A stretch of 64,000 bases of DNA from DASUBV01 sp036501025 (GCA_036501025.1 DASYBB010000036.1:1-64000); one strand, 5' to 3'; shown: positions 32,670 to 41,939, numbered from the stretch's first letter. Numbers and translations are program-made. Notes: generated by a model not told the origin, from the sequence alone.

Positions 32670-33609
32670 GGACCGGCTGGTCAGCGTGGGCTACGGCCTG
32701 GGCTGGTCGGTCCTGTCCCGGCTGCCGGAGTCCTTCTGCCTGGCCGTGTTCCATTTCTTCGGCGAGGTGGCCTGGCGCCGCCAGGGCCCGTCGGTCCAGG
32801 TCCTCGAGGGCAACCTGCGGCGGGTGCTCGGCCCGCAGGCGACCGGCGCGGAGGTCCGGGCCGTGTCGCGGGAATCCATGCGGTCCTATGCCCGTTACTG
32901 GCTGGAAGTGTTCCGGTTGCCGGTAATGCCCGTCGAGCGCCTTATCGCGGGCATGGACGACCACAGCCACGGCCAGGTGGAAGTGGCCCTCGGCCACCTG
33001 GCGGCCGGGCGCGGGGTGATCTTCGCGCTGCCGCACTCGGGAAACTGGGATCAGGCCGCAGCATGGATCATCGCCAGGGGGGCAGGCTCCATAACCACGG
33101 TGATGGAGCGGCTCAAGCCGGAGTCGCTCTTCGAGCGGTTCATGAAGTACCGCGAGGGACTGGGCATGGTCGTATTTCCGGCTAGCGGGGGAGACCGCCC
33201 GTTCGGGATACTCGCCCGGAGCCTGCGGGCCGGCAAGTGCATCTGCCTGCCGTGCGACCGCGACATCACCGGCCACGGCATCGAGGTCGACTTCTTCGGC
33301 GAGAAGGCGTTCATGGCCCCCGGCCCGGCCGCGCTGGCCGAGCGGACCGGGGCCGCGCTGATGCCGGTCATGCTGTGGTTCACCGAGGACGGCTGGGGCG
33401 TTGACGTCGGCGCGGAGGTTCCCGTGCCGGAGGGCGCGGACCGGAAGGAGCGCATCGCGGCCATGACGCAGTCGGTCGCGAGCTTCTTCGAGCGCGAGAT
33501 CGCGGAGCACCCGCAGGACTGGCACATGCTGCAGCGCGTGTTCACCGCGGACCTGGATCCCGACCGGCTGGCGGCGGCGCAGCGCCGGGTCGCGGCGGGT
33601 GGCGGATGA
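32656..33609 (+). CDS. patA: phosphatidylinositol mannoside acyltransferase (LpxL/PatA family)
   Basis: 317 residues. The acyltransferase motif H-x4-D is in LPHSGNWDQA. Other family marks are GNLRRVLG near residue 55 and GPAALAERTGAALMPV near 215. By context, between pgsA and pimA as in mycobacterial Rv2611c, it acylates the mannose of phosphatidylinositol monomannoside. ATG at 32656 with GGAGG nine bases before it, overlapping pgsA by 14 bp; the next gene overlaps by 4 bp (ATGA). Amphipathic N-terminus, membrane-associated. Confidence 0.9.
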   Translation: MARFKDRLVSVGYGLGWSVLSRLPESFCLAVFHFFGEVAWRRQGPSVQVLEGNLRRVLGPQATGAEVRAVSRESMRSYARYWLEVFRLPVMPVERLIAGMDDHSHGQVEVALGHLAAGRGVIFALPHSGNWDQAAAWIIARGAGSITTVMERLKPESLFERFMKYREGLGMVVFPASGGDRPFGILARSLRAGKCICLPCDRDITGHGIEVDFFGEKAFMAPGPAALAERTGAALMPVMLWFTEDGWGVDVGAEVPVPEGADRKERIAAMTQSVASFFEREIAEHPQDWHMLQRVFTADLDPDRLAAAQRRVAAGGG

Positions 33610-34739
33610 GAATCGGGCTGGTCTGCCCCTATACGTGGGATGTGCCGGGCGGCGTCCAGGAGCACATCCGCGGGCTGGCCGACGCGCTCATCGACCTGGG
33701 CCACTACGTGTCGGTCATCGCCCCGGCGGCCGAGGACGAGCCGGTCGAGCCCGCCTACGTGGTGCCCGCCGGGCGGGCCGTGCCGGTGCCCTACAACGGC
33801 TCAGTCGCGCGGCTGGCCTTCGGGTTCCTGTCCGCCAGCCGGGTCCGGCGCTGGCTCAAGGAGCACGACTTCGACGTCGTGCACGTGCACGAGCCGACCG
33901 CGCCCAGCCTGTCCCTGCTGGCCTGCTGGGTCAGCGACGACCCGCTGGTCGCCACCGTGCACACCGCGATGCCGCGGTCGCGGGTCCTGCACCTGACCCA
34001 GCCGATCCTGGCCTCCGCGCTGGAGAAGATCAGCGGCCGGATCGCCGTCTCCGAGGCGGCCCGCACCACCCTGGTCGAGCACCTCGGCGGCGACGCCGTC
34101 CTGATCCCCAACGGGGTGTCGGTGCGCCGCTTCGCCAAGGCCGACCCGCTGCCCGGCTGGCCGGGCGAGGGCGGCGCCCTCGGCTTCCTGGGCCGGATCG
34201 ACGAGCCGCGCAAGGGCCTGGCGGTCCTGCTGGAGGCGTTCACCGCGCTCGCGGCGGACCGGCCGGGCCTGCGGCTGCTGGTGGCCGGCCGGGGCGACGC
34301 CGACGAGGCGCTGGAGCAGGTGCCGGCCGGGCTGCGCGACCGGGTCGTGCTGCTCGGCCAGGTCAGCGACGAGGACAAGGTCCGGGTCTACCACTCCGTC
34401 GACGTGTTCTGCGCGCCCAACACCGGCGGCGAGAGCTTCGGCATCGTGCTGGCCGAGGCCATGGCGGCGGGCGCCCCGATCGTGGCCAGTGACCTGGACG
34501 CCTTCCGCCGGGTGCTGCGCGGCGGCCAGGCGGGCGAGCTGTTCGAGAACGGCAGCGCCGCCGGCCTGGCCGCCGCCGCGGCCCGGCTGCTCGATGACCC
34601 GGCCCGCCGGGCGACCCTGGCCGGGGCGGCCACCCGGGCCGTGGCCCAGTACGACTGGAAGGTCGTCGCCCGCGACGTGCTCCGGGTCTACGAGGCGGTG
34701 GCCCCGGCCACCCGCCGGGTCCCGGCCGGTGCGCTGTGA
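33606..34739 (+). CDS. pimA: phosphatidylinositol alpha-mannosyltransferase
   Basis: 377 residues, a GT4 (GT-B) glycosyltransferase. Begins MRIGLVCPYTWDVPGGVQEH, including the G-G-V-Q-x-H phosphatidylinositol/GDP-mannose loop. It also has HVHEPTAPSLSLL, VPNG-like LIPNGVSVRRF, GFLGRIDEPRKGL and the nucleotide-binding ESFGIVLAEAMAAGAPIVASD (E274-type glutamates). It transfers the first mannose from GDP-mannose to phosphatidylinositol at the inner face of the membrane. It overlaps the acyltransferase gene upstream by 4 bp and the small membrane-protein gene downstream by 4 bp. Confidence 0.95.
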   Translation: MRIGLVCPYTWDVPGGVQEHIRGLADALIDLGHYVSVIAPAAEDEPVEPAYVVPAGRAVPVPYNGSVARLAFGFLSASRVRRWLKEHDFDVVHVHEPTAPSLSLLACWVSDDPLVATVHTAMPRSRVLHLTQPILASALEKISGRIAVSEAARTTLVEHLGGDAVLIPNGVSVRRFAKADPLPGWPGEGGALGFLGRIDEPRKGLAVLLEAFTALAADRPGLRLLVAGRGDADEALEQVPAGLRDRVVLLGQVSDEDKVRVYHSVDVFCAPNTGGESFGIVLAEAMAAGAPIVASDLDAFRRVLRGGQAGELFENGSAAGLAAAAARLLDDPARRATLAGAATRAVAQYDWKVVARDVLRVYEAVAPATRRVPAGAL

Positions 34740-35299
34740 CCGTCCTGACCAGCATCATCATCATCGCCCTGCTGGCCATAACGGGGGTCTACATCTCCTG
34801 GCGGGCCGGGCGGCTGGACCGGCTGCACGCCCGGCTGGAGGCGGCTCAGTTCGCGCTGGACGCCGCGCTGGTCCGGCGCAGCGCGGTGGCCCTGGAACTG
34901 GCCTCGTCCGGCCTGCTCGACCCGGCCACCAGCCTCCTGCTGGCCGGGGCCGCACATGACGCCCGGGCCGCCCGCACCGGCCGCGAGCAGCCCGAGAGCG
35001 ACCTGACCCGGGCGCTGCGCGCCGTCTTCAGCCAGCCCGAGTTCCGGGCCTCGCTGGCGGGCAGCGAGGGTGCCCAGGAGCTGCTGACCGAGCTGGAGGG
35101 GTCGGCGCACCAGGTGTTCCTGGCCCGCAAGTTCTACAACGACGCCGTGGCCGTCACCCAGGCCGCGCGGCGGCGCTGGCTGGCCCGCGCGCTGCGGCTG
35201 GCCGGCAGCGCGCCGAGCCCGGAGTTCTTCGAGATCGACGACTCCCTGGTCCCGGCCGGAGACCAGCAGGAAGCGGACATCCCCCACCTGACCGGCTGA
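34736..35299 (+). CDS. conserved membrane-anchored protein of the pimA operon
   Basis: 187 residues. One N-terminal helix (about 3-21, VLTSIIIIALLAITGVYISW), then a mostly helical domain reminiscent of LemA (ARKFYNDAVAVTQAARRRWLARALRLAGSAPSPEFFEIDD). The C-terminal AARKFYN...FFE pattern is LemA-like, but the protein is not a typical LemA. Translationally coupled to pimA (GTGA at 34736). A role in PIM metabolism is inferred only from operon position. Confidence 0.75.
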   Translation: MTVLTSIIIIALLAITGVYISWRAGRLDRLHARLEAAQFALDAALVRRSAVALELASSGLLDPATSLLLAGAAHDARAARTGREQPESDLTRALRAVFSQPEFRASLAGSEGAQELLTELEGSAHQVFLARKFYNDAVAVTQAARRRWLARALRLAGSAPSPEFFEIDDSLVPAGDQQEADIPHLTG

Positions 35300-35424
35300 G
35301 CGCCCGGCCTGACATGCTGGCCAGGGGCGGGGCCGCGGGCTGACAGGGTGACCCCGGCGGCACACCGGATCTTGCCCGTAACATGGAATGAGTTCCGATA
35401 AGCAGCGAGCATGTGAGGTAATTC

Positions 35425-36354
35425 GTGGCTGTCCACCCGACTGAGCACACCAGCGGCACCCCGAGCGCCGGCGCGCAGCGGGGCACCCAGCGCGTCAAGC
35501 GCGGCATGGCTGACATGCTCAAGGGCGGCGTCATCATGGACGTCGTCACGCCCGAGCAGGCCAAGATCGCCGAAGACGCCGGCGCGGTCGCCGTCATGGC
35601 GCTGGAGCGCGTCCCGGCTGACATCCGCGCCCAGGGCGGCGTGGCCCGGATGAGCGACCCGGACATGATCGACGGCATCATCGCCGCGGTGTCCATCCCG
35701 GTCATGGCCAAGTGCCGGATCGGCCACTTCGCCGAGGCGCAGGTGCTGCAGGCCATCGGCGTCGACTACATCGACGAGTCCGAGGTGCTGACCCCGGCCG
35801 ACGAGTCCCACCACGTCGACAAGTGGGAGTTCACCGTCCCGTTCGTGTGCGGCGCCACCAACCTCGGCGAGGCCCTGCGGCGGATCACCGAGGGCGCCGC
35901 AATGATCCGATCCAAGGGCGAGGCCGGCACCGGGAACGTGGTCGAGGCGACCCGGCACATGCGCAGCATCTCGGGCGAGATCCGCAGGCTCGGCACGCTG
36001 TCCCCGGAGGAGCTGTTCAGCGCGGCCAAGGACCTGCAGGCCCCGTACGACCTGGTGGCCGAGGTGGCGGCCGCGGGCAAGCTGCCCGTCGTCCTGTTCA
36101 CCGCGGGCGGCATCGCCACCCCGGCCGACGCCGCCATGATGATGCAGCTGGGCGCTGAAGGGGTGTTCGTCGGCTCGGGCATCTTCAAGGCGGGCGACCC
36201 CGCGGCCCGGGCCGCGGCCATCGTCAAGGCCACGACCTTCCACGACGACCCGGACGTGGTGGCCAAGGTGTCCCGCGGCCTGGGCGAGGCGATGGTCGGG
36301 ATCAACCTCGACGAGCTCGCTCCCGAGCAGCGCTACGCCGGCCGCGGCTGGTAG
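35425..36354 (+). CDS. pdxS: pyridoxal 5'-phosphate synthase, synthase subunit
   Basis: 309 residues, full length (beta/alpha)8 barrel. Family motifs: GGVIMDVVTPEQAKIAEDAGA, VMALERVPADIR, PVMAKCRIGHF (Schiff-base K96), YIDESEVLTPAD and the lid FVCGATNLGEALRRI. It makes PLP from ribose 5-phosphate, glyceraldehyde 3-phosphate and ammonia supplied by PdxT, the next gene but for 16 bp. A GTG start at 35425 preceded by GTGAGGT. The 125-bp upstream gap must hold a promoter; TTGCCC at 35372 has no good -10 partner. Confidence 0.97.
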   Translation: MAVHPTEHTSGTPSAGAQRGTQRVKRGMADMLKGGVIMDVVTPEQAKIAEDAGAVAVMALERVPADIRAQGGVARMSDPDMIDGIIAAVSIPVMAKCRIGHFAEAQVLQAIGVDYIDESEVLTPADESHHVDKWEFTVPFVCGATNLGEALRRITEGAAMIRSKGEAGTGNVVEATRHMRSISGEIRRLGTLSPEELFSAAKDLQAPYDLVAEVAAAGKLPVVLFTAGGIATPADAAMMMQLGAEGVFVGSGIFKAGDPAARAAAIVKATTFHDDPDVVAKVSRGLGEAMVGINLDELAPEQRYAGRGW

Positions 36355-36370
36355 GCCGGGCCTCGGCGGA

Positions 36371-36973
36371 GTGACACAGCAGCAGCCGGCGATCGGGGTC
36401 CTGGGCCTCCAGGGCGACGTCGCGGAGCACCTGCGCGCGCTGGGCGCCGCCGGCGCGCGGGCCAGCCTGGTCCGGCGGCCGGCCGAGCTGGAGGCGGTCG
36501 ACGGCCTGATCATCCCCGGCGGCGAGTCCACCACCATCTGGAAGCTGGCCGAGATCTTCGACCTGGCCGAGCCGCTGCGCAAGCGGGTGGCCGGCGGCAT
36601 GCCCGCCTTCGGCTCGTGCGCGGGCATGATCATGCTCGCCGCGCGGCTGACCGGCGCGGCCAGCGGCCAGGAGACGCTCGGCGCCATCGACATGACCGTT
36701 CAGCGCAACGCGTTCGGCCGCCAGGTCGACTCATTCGAGCGCAACCTGGACATCTCGGGCATCCCCGGCCCCGCCTACCGCGCGGTGTTCATCCGGGCGC
36801 CGTGGGTCTCGGCGGCCGGGCCCGCGGTCGAGATTCTCGCGACCGACCCCGCCACCGGTAGGATCGTCGCCGTTCGCCAGGGTCCGGTGCTCGCGACGGC
36901 CTTCCACCCCGAGCTCACCGGCGACCGGCGGATTCACGAGCTCTTTGTCAACATGGTGAGGGAACGATCATGA
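36371..36973 (+). CDS. pdxT: pyridoxal 5'-phosphate synthase, glutaminase subunit
   Basis: 200 residues. Class I glutamine amidotransferase with catalytic C83 (FGSCAGM), H179 and E181 (FHPEL) and the PdxT-specific GVLGLQGDVAEH and PGGESTTIWKL. It hydrolyses glutamine and passes ammonia to PdxS. GTG at 36371, 16 bp after pdxS; stop overlaps yebC (ATGA). In mycobacteria a tesB gene lies between pdxS and pdxT; here they are adjacent. Confidence 0.97.
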   Translation: MTQQQPAIGVLGLQGDVAEHLRALGAAGARASLVRRPAELEAVDGLIIPGGESTTIWKLAEIFDLAEPLRKRVAGGMPAFGSCAGMIMLAARLTGAASGQETLGAIDMTVQRNAFGRQVDSFERNLDISGIPGPAYRAVFIRAPWVSAAGPAVEILATDPATGRIVAVRQGPVLATAFHPELTGDRRIHELFVNMVRERS

Positions 36974-37722
36974 GCGGCCATTCAAAGTGGGCGACCACCA
37001 AGCACAAGAAGGCCGTCGTCGACGCCAGGCGCGGCAAGCTGTTCGCCAAGCTGATCAAGAATGTCGAGGTCGCCGCGCGCAGCGGCGGACCTGATCCGGC
37101 CGGCAACCCCACGCTCTACGACGCCGTGCAGAAGGCCAAGCGCAACTCGGTGCCCAACGACAACATCGACCGGGCGCTGCGCCGGGGCGCCGGCCTGGAG
37201 GCCGGCGGGGCCGCCTACGAGGCCATCACCTACGAGGGCTACGCCCCCGGCGGCGTGGCCGTGCTGGTCGAGTGCCTCACCGACAACCGCAACCGCGCGG
37301 CGGCCGAGGTGCGGACCGCGCTGACCCGCAACGGCGGCTCCATGGCCGACCCCGGCTCGGTGTCCTACCTGTTCAACCGCAAGGGCGTCGTCATCGTGCC
37401 CAAGGCCGACGGGATGGGCGAGGACGACGTCCTGACCGCCGTCCTGGACGCCGGCGCCGAGGAGGTCAACGACCTCGGCGAGTCGTACGAGGTGGTCAGC
37501 GAGGCCACCGACCTGGTCACCGTGCGCACCGCGCTGCAGGACGCCAAGATCGAGTACGAGTCGGCCGAGGCCGCGTTCCTGCCGTCGGTCGAGGTCCCGC
37601 TGGACGAGGAGAGCGCCCGCAAGGTGTTCCGGCTCATCGACGCCATCGAGGACTCCGACGACGTGCAGGACGTGTACGCGAACTACTCCGTCTCGGACGA
37701 CGTCATGGAGAAGATCGGTTGA
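36970..37722 (+). CDS. yebC: YebC/TACO1-family protein
   Basis: 250 residues, the standard length. Opens MSGHSKWATTKHKKAVVDARRG and contains KAKRNSVPNDNIDRALRRG and YEGYAPGGVAVLVECLTDNRNRA. The family has been described as transcriptional regulators and, more recently, as factors that relieve ribosome stalling. Coupled to pdxT upstream and to the acetyltransferase gene downstream (TTGA), close to ruvCAB as in most bacteria. Confidence 0.95.
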   Translation: MSGHSKWATTKHKKAVVDARRGKLFAKLIKNVEVAARSGGPDPAGNPTLYDAVQKAKRNSVPNDNIDRALRRGAGLEAGGAAYEAITYEGYAPGGVAVLVECLTDNRNRAAAEVRTALTRNGGSMADPGSVSYLFNRKGVVIVPKADGMGEDDVLTAVLDAGAEEVNDLGESYEVVSEATDLVTVRTALQDAKIEYESAEAAFLPSVEVPLDEESARKVFRLIDAIEDSDDVQDVYANYSVSDDVMEKIG

Positions 37723-38984
37723 GTCCCCGGCCGGAGCGGCTGACGGTCCGGCCCCTCACCCCCGACGACGATCTCGAGCCCGACCTCGATCTCGCTCAGC
37801 GCGCCTTCGGCCCGCTGAGCGAAGCGGAGAAGGACCAGCGGCGGGCGGCCTCGCGGCTGACGGTGGCCGCCGGCCGCGCCCTGGGCGCCTTCGACGGCGC
37901 GGCGCTGGTCGGCTCGGCCCGGTACCTCGACCTGCGGCAGTGGTGGCACGGGCGGCCGCTGCCGATGGCCGGCGTGGCCGGGGTCAAGGTCGCCCCGCAC
38001 GAGCAGGGCCGGGGGCTCGGGCGGCTGCTGATGACGGCGGTCCTGGAGCAGCTGGCCGAGCGCGGCTACCCGCTGTCGGCGCTGTTCCCGGCGACCGCGT
38101 CGCTGTACCGGTCGCTGGGCTGGGAACTGGCCGGGGGGCGGTATGAGGTGGCGGTCCCGGCCCGGTCGCTGCGTTCGCTGCTGAAGCCCGACCAGGCGGT
38201 CGGGGCGGATGCGGCGGCTGCGGGCGGCGGGGGGCCGGCCGCCGCTGAGGCGGGTTCTGCTGGGCTGGGCGGGTCGGTGTTCCGGCCGGCCGGGCCGGCG
38301 GACGCGGCCGAGGTGATCGACGTGCTCAGCCGGCTGCACGCGGCCGGGACCGGCTGCGGGCCGGTCACCTACGACGAGGCCGACCTGACCACCATGCTGG
38401 CCCGCGACGTCTACCTCTACCTGGCCCCCGACGGCGTCCTGGGCTACCGGTGGGACACCGCCAGCGACGAGGTGCTCGTCTACTGGGCGGTGGCCGGCTC
38501 CGCGGCGACGACCCGGGCCATGTGGTCGATCGTGTCCTCGCACGGGACGATCGTCCGGGGCGTCCGCGCGGTGGTGAGCCCGGACGACCCCGTCACCTGG
38601 CTGACCGCTGAGCCCGACGTGACCCTGGCCCGGGCCGAGCAGTGGATGCTGCGCCTGCTGGATGCGCCGGCCGCCATCGCCGGCCGCGGCTTCCCGGCCG
38701 GCGCGAGCCTGTCGGTCCCGCTGGCCGTGACCGACCCGCAGCTCCCCGGCAATTCCGGTGACTGGCGGCTCGAGGTCAGCGGCGGAGCGGCCGCGCTCAC
38801 CCGGGCGCGGCCCGGCTCCGCCGCTGCGCTGCGCCTCGGCGCCAGGGGCCTGGCCGCCCTGTACGCCGGTACCCCGCTCGCCACCCTGCGCCTGGCGGGC
38901 CTGGCCGCAGGCGGCACCCCCGACGCCGACGCCGCCCTGGACGCCGCCTTCGCCGCCACGCCCTACATGACCGACTCCTTCTAG
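37719..38984 (+). CDS. Eis-like GNAT N-acetyltransferase
   Basis: 421 residues in three parts, as in mycobacterial Eis. An N-terminal GNAT domain (about 5-140) has the acetyl-CoA loop VKVAPHEQGRGLGRLLM (Q/RxxGxG/A) and LFPATASLYRSLGWE. A second, degenerate GNAT-like domain (about 185-300) follows, then a C-terminal SCP2-like domain (about 310-421) ending AATPYMTDSF, whose free carboxylate acts as base in Eis enzymes. Substrates of the family include amines of aminoglycosides and lysines. Start is taken as TTG at 37719 overlapping the yebC stop (TTGA); no ATG or GTG lies before the GNAT domain. A linker at about 158-185 is Ala/Gly-rich. Confidence 0.85.
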   Translation: MSPRPERLTVRPLTPDDDLEPDLDLAQRAFGPLSEAEKDQRRAASRLTVAAGRALGAFDGAALVGSARYLDLRQWWHGRPLPMAGVAGVKVAPHEQGRGLGRLLMTAVLEQLAERGYPLSALFPATASLYRSLGWELAGGRYEVAVPARSLRSLLKPDQAVGADAAAAGGGGPAAAEAGSAGLGGSVFRPAGPADAAEVIDVLSRLHAAGTGCGPVTYDEADLTTMLARDVYLYLAPDGVLGYRWDTASDEVLVYWAVAGSAATTRAMWSIVSSHGTIVRGVRAVVSPDDPVTWLTAEPDVTLARAEQWMLRLLDAPAAIAGRGFPAGASLSVPLAVTDPQLPGNSGDWRLEVSGGAAALTRARPGSAAALRLGARGLAALYAGTPLATLRLAGLAAGGTPDADAALDAAFAATPYMTDSF

Positions 38985-39396
38985 GCCATTCCCTTCGGAG
39001 CCGCCTCTCGGGGGCGGCGGCCGCCTTAAGTTCCGGGTCCCCGTCTGCGCGGCAGCCGCCTCGGCTTCCTGGCGCCCGGTGGGGTGTGGCGGCCGCCGCA
39101 GCTTCCCGGCCCTCCGTCCGGCTAGCTGCCGCCCAAACCATGATCGTGGGAGGATTTCTCACATCAGGAGGTGAGCAGTCCTCCCATGATCATGGAATTC
39201 GTCGGCCCGCTGCCGTTCGGCAGGTAACGCTGTCCCCGTTGGTCACAGCTGCCCCTCAGGTCCCGGCAGATGCCGTGGCCGCCGGTCTCCGGCGCTGGAC
39301 TCTCGCGACACGCCGGGCTATTCGCGGCGGACGGGACGCCGAGCCGGTAATGTCGCAGCCGAACACCTGTTCGCCAGCAACCGGACGGCGGGACGC
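38985..39396. other. 412-bp intergenic region before ruvC
   Basis: A GCCGCC/GGCGGC hairpin (39000-39018) follows the acetyltransferase stop and may terminate it. A 58-bp imperfect palindrome occupies 39138-39195. No gene seen. The ruvC promoter should lie between 39200 and 39390, but no convincing -35/-10 pair was identified. Confidence 0.45.
39138..39195. repeat. 58-bp imperfect palindrome with CCATGATC/GATCATGG ends
   Basis: Left arm 39138-39162 and right arm 39171-39195 match as inverted repeats at 22 of 25 positions, around an 8-bp centre ATCAGGAG. The outer ends are CCATGATC and GATCATGG. A second element with similar ends lies at 56190-56243. The element is intergenic and could act as a bidirectional terminator or be a small mobile palindromic repeat. 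Confidence 0.75.
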
Positions 39397-40020
39397 ATGC
39401 GAGTGCTCGGCGTGGATCCCGGCCTGACCCGGTGCGGGCTCGGCGTGGTCGACGGCATGCCGGGACGCGCGCTGACCATGGTCCGCACCGGCGTGGCGCG
39501 AACCTCGCCCGACGCCGGGATCGGGGACCGGCTGCTGGCCATCGAGCAGCAGGTCGAGGAATGGCTGGTCGCGTGCCGGCCGGACGCCGTCGCGGTGGAG
39601 CGCGTGTTCAGCCAGCACAACGTCCGCACGGTGATGGGCACGGCGCAGGCCGGGGCGGTCGCCATCGTGTGCGCGGCGCGCCACGGCATCCCGGTCGCGC
39701 TGCACACGCCGAGCGAGGTCAAGGCGGCCGTCACGGGCAACGGCCGGGCGGACAAGGCTCAGGTGACAGCCATGGTGACCCGGCTGCTGCGGCTGGCGGA
39801 CCCGCCGCATCCGGCCGACGCGGCGGACGCGCTGGCCCTGGCCATCTGTCACATCTGGCGCGGTGCCGCGCAGACCCGGCTGGCCGCCGCGCAGGCCCAG
39901 GCCACCCAGGTCCGGGCGCAGGCGCGGGCGGCGCAGGCGCGGGCGGAGACGGGACAGGCGGCGACGGGGCCGCGCGGCTGGGGACTGGCCGGCCGGGCAC
40001 AGGCAGGAGGACCGCGGTGA
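39397..40020 (+). CDS. ruvC: Holliday junction endonuclease RuvC
   Basis: 207 residues. The RNase H-fold catalytic carboxylates are D7 (GVDPGLTRCG), E68 (AVERVF), D141 and D144 (PADAADALALAICH). Residues 165-207 are an Ala/Gln-rich extension with AQARAAQARAE repeats, not part of the fold. It resolves Holliday junctions in the RuvABC complex. Stop overlaps the ruvA GTG (GTGA). ATG at 39397 after GGCGGGACGC, a weak ribosome-binding site. Confidence 0.95.
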   Translation: MRVLGVDPGLTRCGLGVVDGMPGRALTMVRTGVARTSPDAGIGDRLLAIEQQVEEWLVACRPDAVAVERVFSQHNVRTVMGTAQAGAVAIVCAARHGIPVALHTPSEVKAAVTGNGRADKAQVTAMVTRLLRLADPPHPADAADALALAICHIWRGAAQTRLAAAQAQATQVRAQARAAQARAETGQAATGPRGWGLAGRAQAGGPR

Positions 40021-40655
40021 TCGCGCATCTGGAGGGGATCGTCAGCGAGGTGGCGCCCGACGGTGCCGTGATCGACGTCGGCGGGGTCGGGCTGCTCGTG
40101 CAGTGCACGCCGGGCACGCTGGCCGGGCTGCGATCCGGCGAGCGGGCCCGCGTCGCGACCTCGCTCGTGGTCCGGGAGGACGCGCTGACCCTGTACGGGT
40201 TCGCCTCGGCGGACGAGCGGGCCACGTTTGAGCTGGTCCAGACCGCGAGCGGCGTCGGTCCCCGGCTGGCGCTGGCCATGCTGGCGGTGTTCAGCCCCGA
40301 CGGGCTGCGCCGGGCGGTCGCGGCCGAGGACCTCAACGCGCTGATGACGGTGCCCGGCATCGGCCGCAAGGGCGCCCAGCGGATCATCCTGGAACTGGCC
40401 GGGCGGCTCGGCGCACCCGGCGACGGCGGGCCGGGAGCCGGATTGGCCGCGGCGGCCGGGGGCGCCCGGCTCGCGCCCTGGCGTGAGCAGGTGCGGGCGG
40501 GCCTGGTCAGCCTGGGCTGGGCGGCCCGGGAAGCTGACCAGGCCATCACCGTGGTCGAGCCGGAACTGCTGGCCGATGCGGGCGCGGAGAGCGCAGCCGA
40601 GGTGGACGTCTCGGCGGCCCTGCGGGCCGCGCTGCGCGTCCTGGGCCGCACGTGA
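40017..40655 (+). CDS. ruvA: Holliday junction-binding protein RuvA
   Basis: 212 residues. OB-fold domain I (about 1-64, IAHLEGIVSEVAPDGAVIDVGGVGL), two helix-hairpin-helix motifs (SGVGPRLALAML and PGIGRKGAQRIILEL), and C-terminal domain III that contacts RuvB (about 160-212). GTG start at 40017 has AGGAGG seven bases before it and overlaps ruvC; its own stop overlaps ruvB. Confidence 0.95.
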   Translation: MIAHLEGIVSEVAPDGAVIDVGGVGLLVQCTPGTLAGLRSGERARVATSLVVREDALTLYGFASADERATFELVQTASGVGPRLALAMLAVFSPDGLRRAVAAEDLNALMTVPGIGRKGAQRIILELAGRLGAPGDGGPGAGLAAAAGGARLAPWREQVRAGLVSLGWAAREADQAITVVEPELLADAGAESAAEVDVSAALRAALRVLGRT

Positions 40656-41800
40656 CGGGCCGCGAAACGGGCCGCGACACCGGCGGCGACGCCGGCCGGG
40701 ACACGGCCTGGGAGGCCGGCCCCCCGGCCGGCGGCGATGAAGCCGGCCGGATGGTGTCGCCGCTGGCCGAGGCCGACGAGATGGCCATCGAGGGCGCGCT
40801 GCGTCCCCGGCGGCTGGCCGAGTTCGTCGGCCAGGCCCGTGTCCGCGAGCAGCTCTCGCTGGTGCTCGAGGGGGCCATGGGGCGCGGGCGCGCGCCGGAT
40901 CACGTGCTGCTGTCCGGGCCGCCGGGGCTGGGCAAGACCACCATCGCCATGATCATCGCCGCCGAGCTGGGCACCCCGCTGCGGATCACCAGCGGCCCGG
41001 CCATCGAGCGCGCCGGGGACCTCGCCGCCGTGCTGTCCACGCTGAGCCCCGGCGAGGTGATGTTCATCGACGAGATCCACCGCGTCGCCCGCCCGGCCGA
41101 GGAAATGCTCTACCTGGCCATGGAGGACTTCCGGGTGGACGTGATGATCGGCAAGGGGCCGGGCGCCACCGCCATCCCGCTGGACATCGCCCCGTTCACC
41201 CTGGTCGGGGCCACGACGCGGGCGGGCCTGCTGCCCGCCCCGCTCCGCGACCGGTTCGGCTTCACCGCGCACCTGGACTTCTACGAGCCCGCCGAGCTGG
41301 GAGTGATCATCCGCCGGTCCGCGGGCCTGCTCGGCGTGCGCATGGACGACGAGGGGGCGGACGAGATCGCGGGCCGGTCGCGGGGCACGCCGCGGATCGC
41401 CAACCGGCTGCTGCGCCGGGTCCGCGACTTCGCGGAGGTACGCGGAGAAGGCGTCATCACCGAGGCGGCGGCCCGGGCGGCGCTGGAGATCTACGAGGTC
41501 GACGAGAACGGCCTGGACCGGCTCGACCGGGCCGTGCTGAGCGCCCTGGTCCGCGGGTTCGCGGGCGGCCCGGTCGGGCTGGCCACCCTGGCCGTGGCGG
41601 TCGGCGAGGAGCCGGAGACCGTCGAGGTGGTCGCGGAGCCCTTCCTGGTCCGGGCCGGCCTGATCGCCCGGACCCAGCGCGGCCGGGTCGCAACGCCGGC
41701 CGCGTGGGCTTATCTCGGCCTGGAGCCCCCGCCGGAATCCCCCGGAGGCCGGCCCGGCCCGGCAGCCGCGCCGCCCGCGCCCGACACGCTATTCGGGTGA
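40652..41800 (+). CDS. ruvB: Holliday junction branch-migration ATPase RuvB
   Basis: 382 residues. AAA+ motor: LRPRRLAEFVGQ, Walker A GPPGLGKTT (K95), Walker B MFIDEIHR, sensor 1 LVGATTRAG and arginine finger in APLRDRFG. The C-terminal winged helix is at about 290-345. Residues 1-38 (GRDTGGDAGRDTA repeats) and the Pro-rich tail are extra. GTG at 40652 overlaps the ruvA stop; an in-frame ATG at 40751 nearer the conserved start is an alternative. Confidence 0.95.
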   Translation: MTGRETGRDTGGDAGRDTAWEAGPPAGGDEAGRMVSPLAEADEMAIEGALRPRRLAEFVGQARVREQLSLVLEGAMGRGRAPDHVLLSGPPGLGKTTIAMIIAAELGTPLRITSGPAIERAGDLAAVLSTLSPGEVMFIDEIHRVARPAEEMLYLAMEDFRVDVMIGKGPGATAIPLDIAPFTLVGATTRAGLLPAPLRDRFGFTAHLDFYEPAELGVIIRRSAGLLGVRMDDEGADEIAGRSRGTPRIANRLLRRVRDFAEVRGEGVITEAAARAALEIYEVDENGLDRLDRAVLSALVRGFAGGPVGLATLAVAVGEEPETVEVVAEPFLVRAGLIARTQRGRVATPAAWAYLGLEPPPESPGGRPGPAAAPPAPDTLFG

Positions 41801-41939
41801 TAGCGCCGCACGTCAGCCCATGTCGCCGGCCGGGCCGGGCGGTCCCCGAACCGGGAGCGGGCCGGTTACGGGCCGTGCGGGCGCAATGTCACGGCTGGTC
41901 GCAGGGTGGTCACGATCGCTCGGCGGACGTCGTAGCCTG

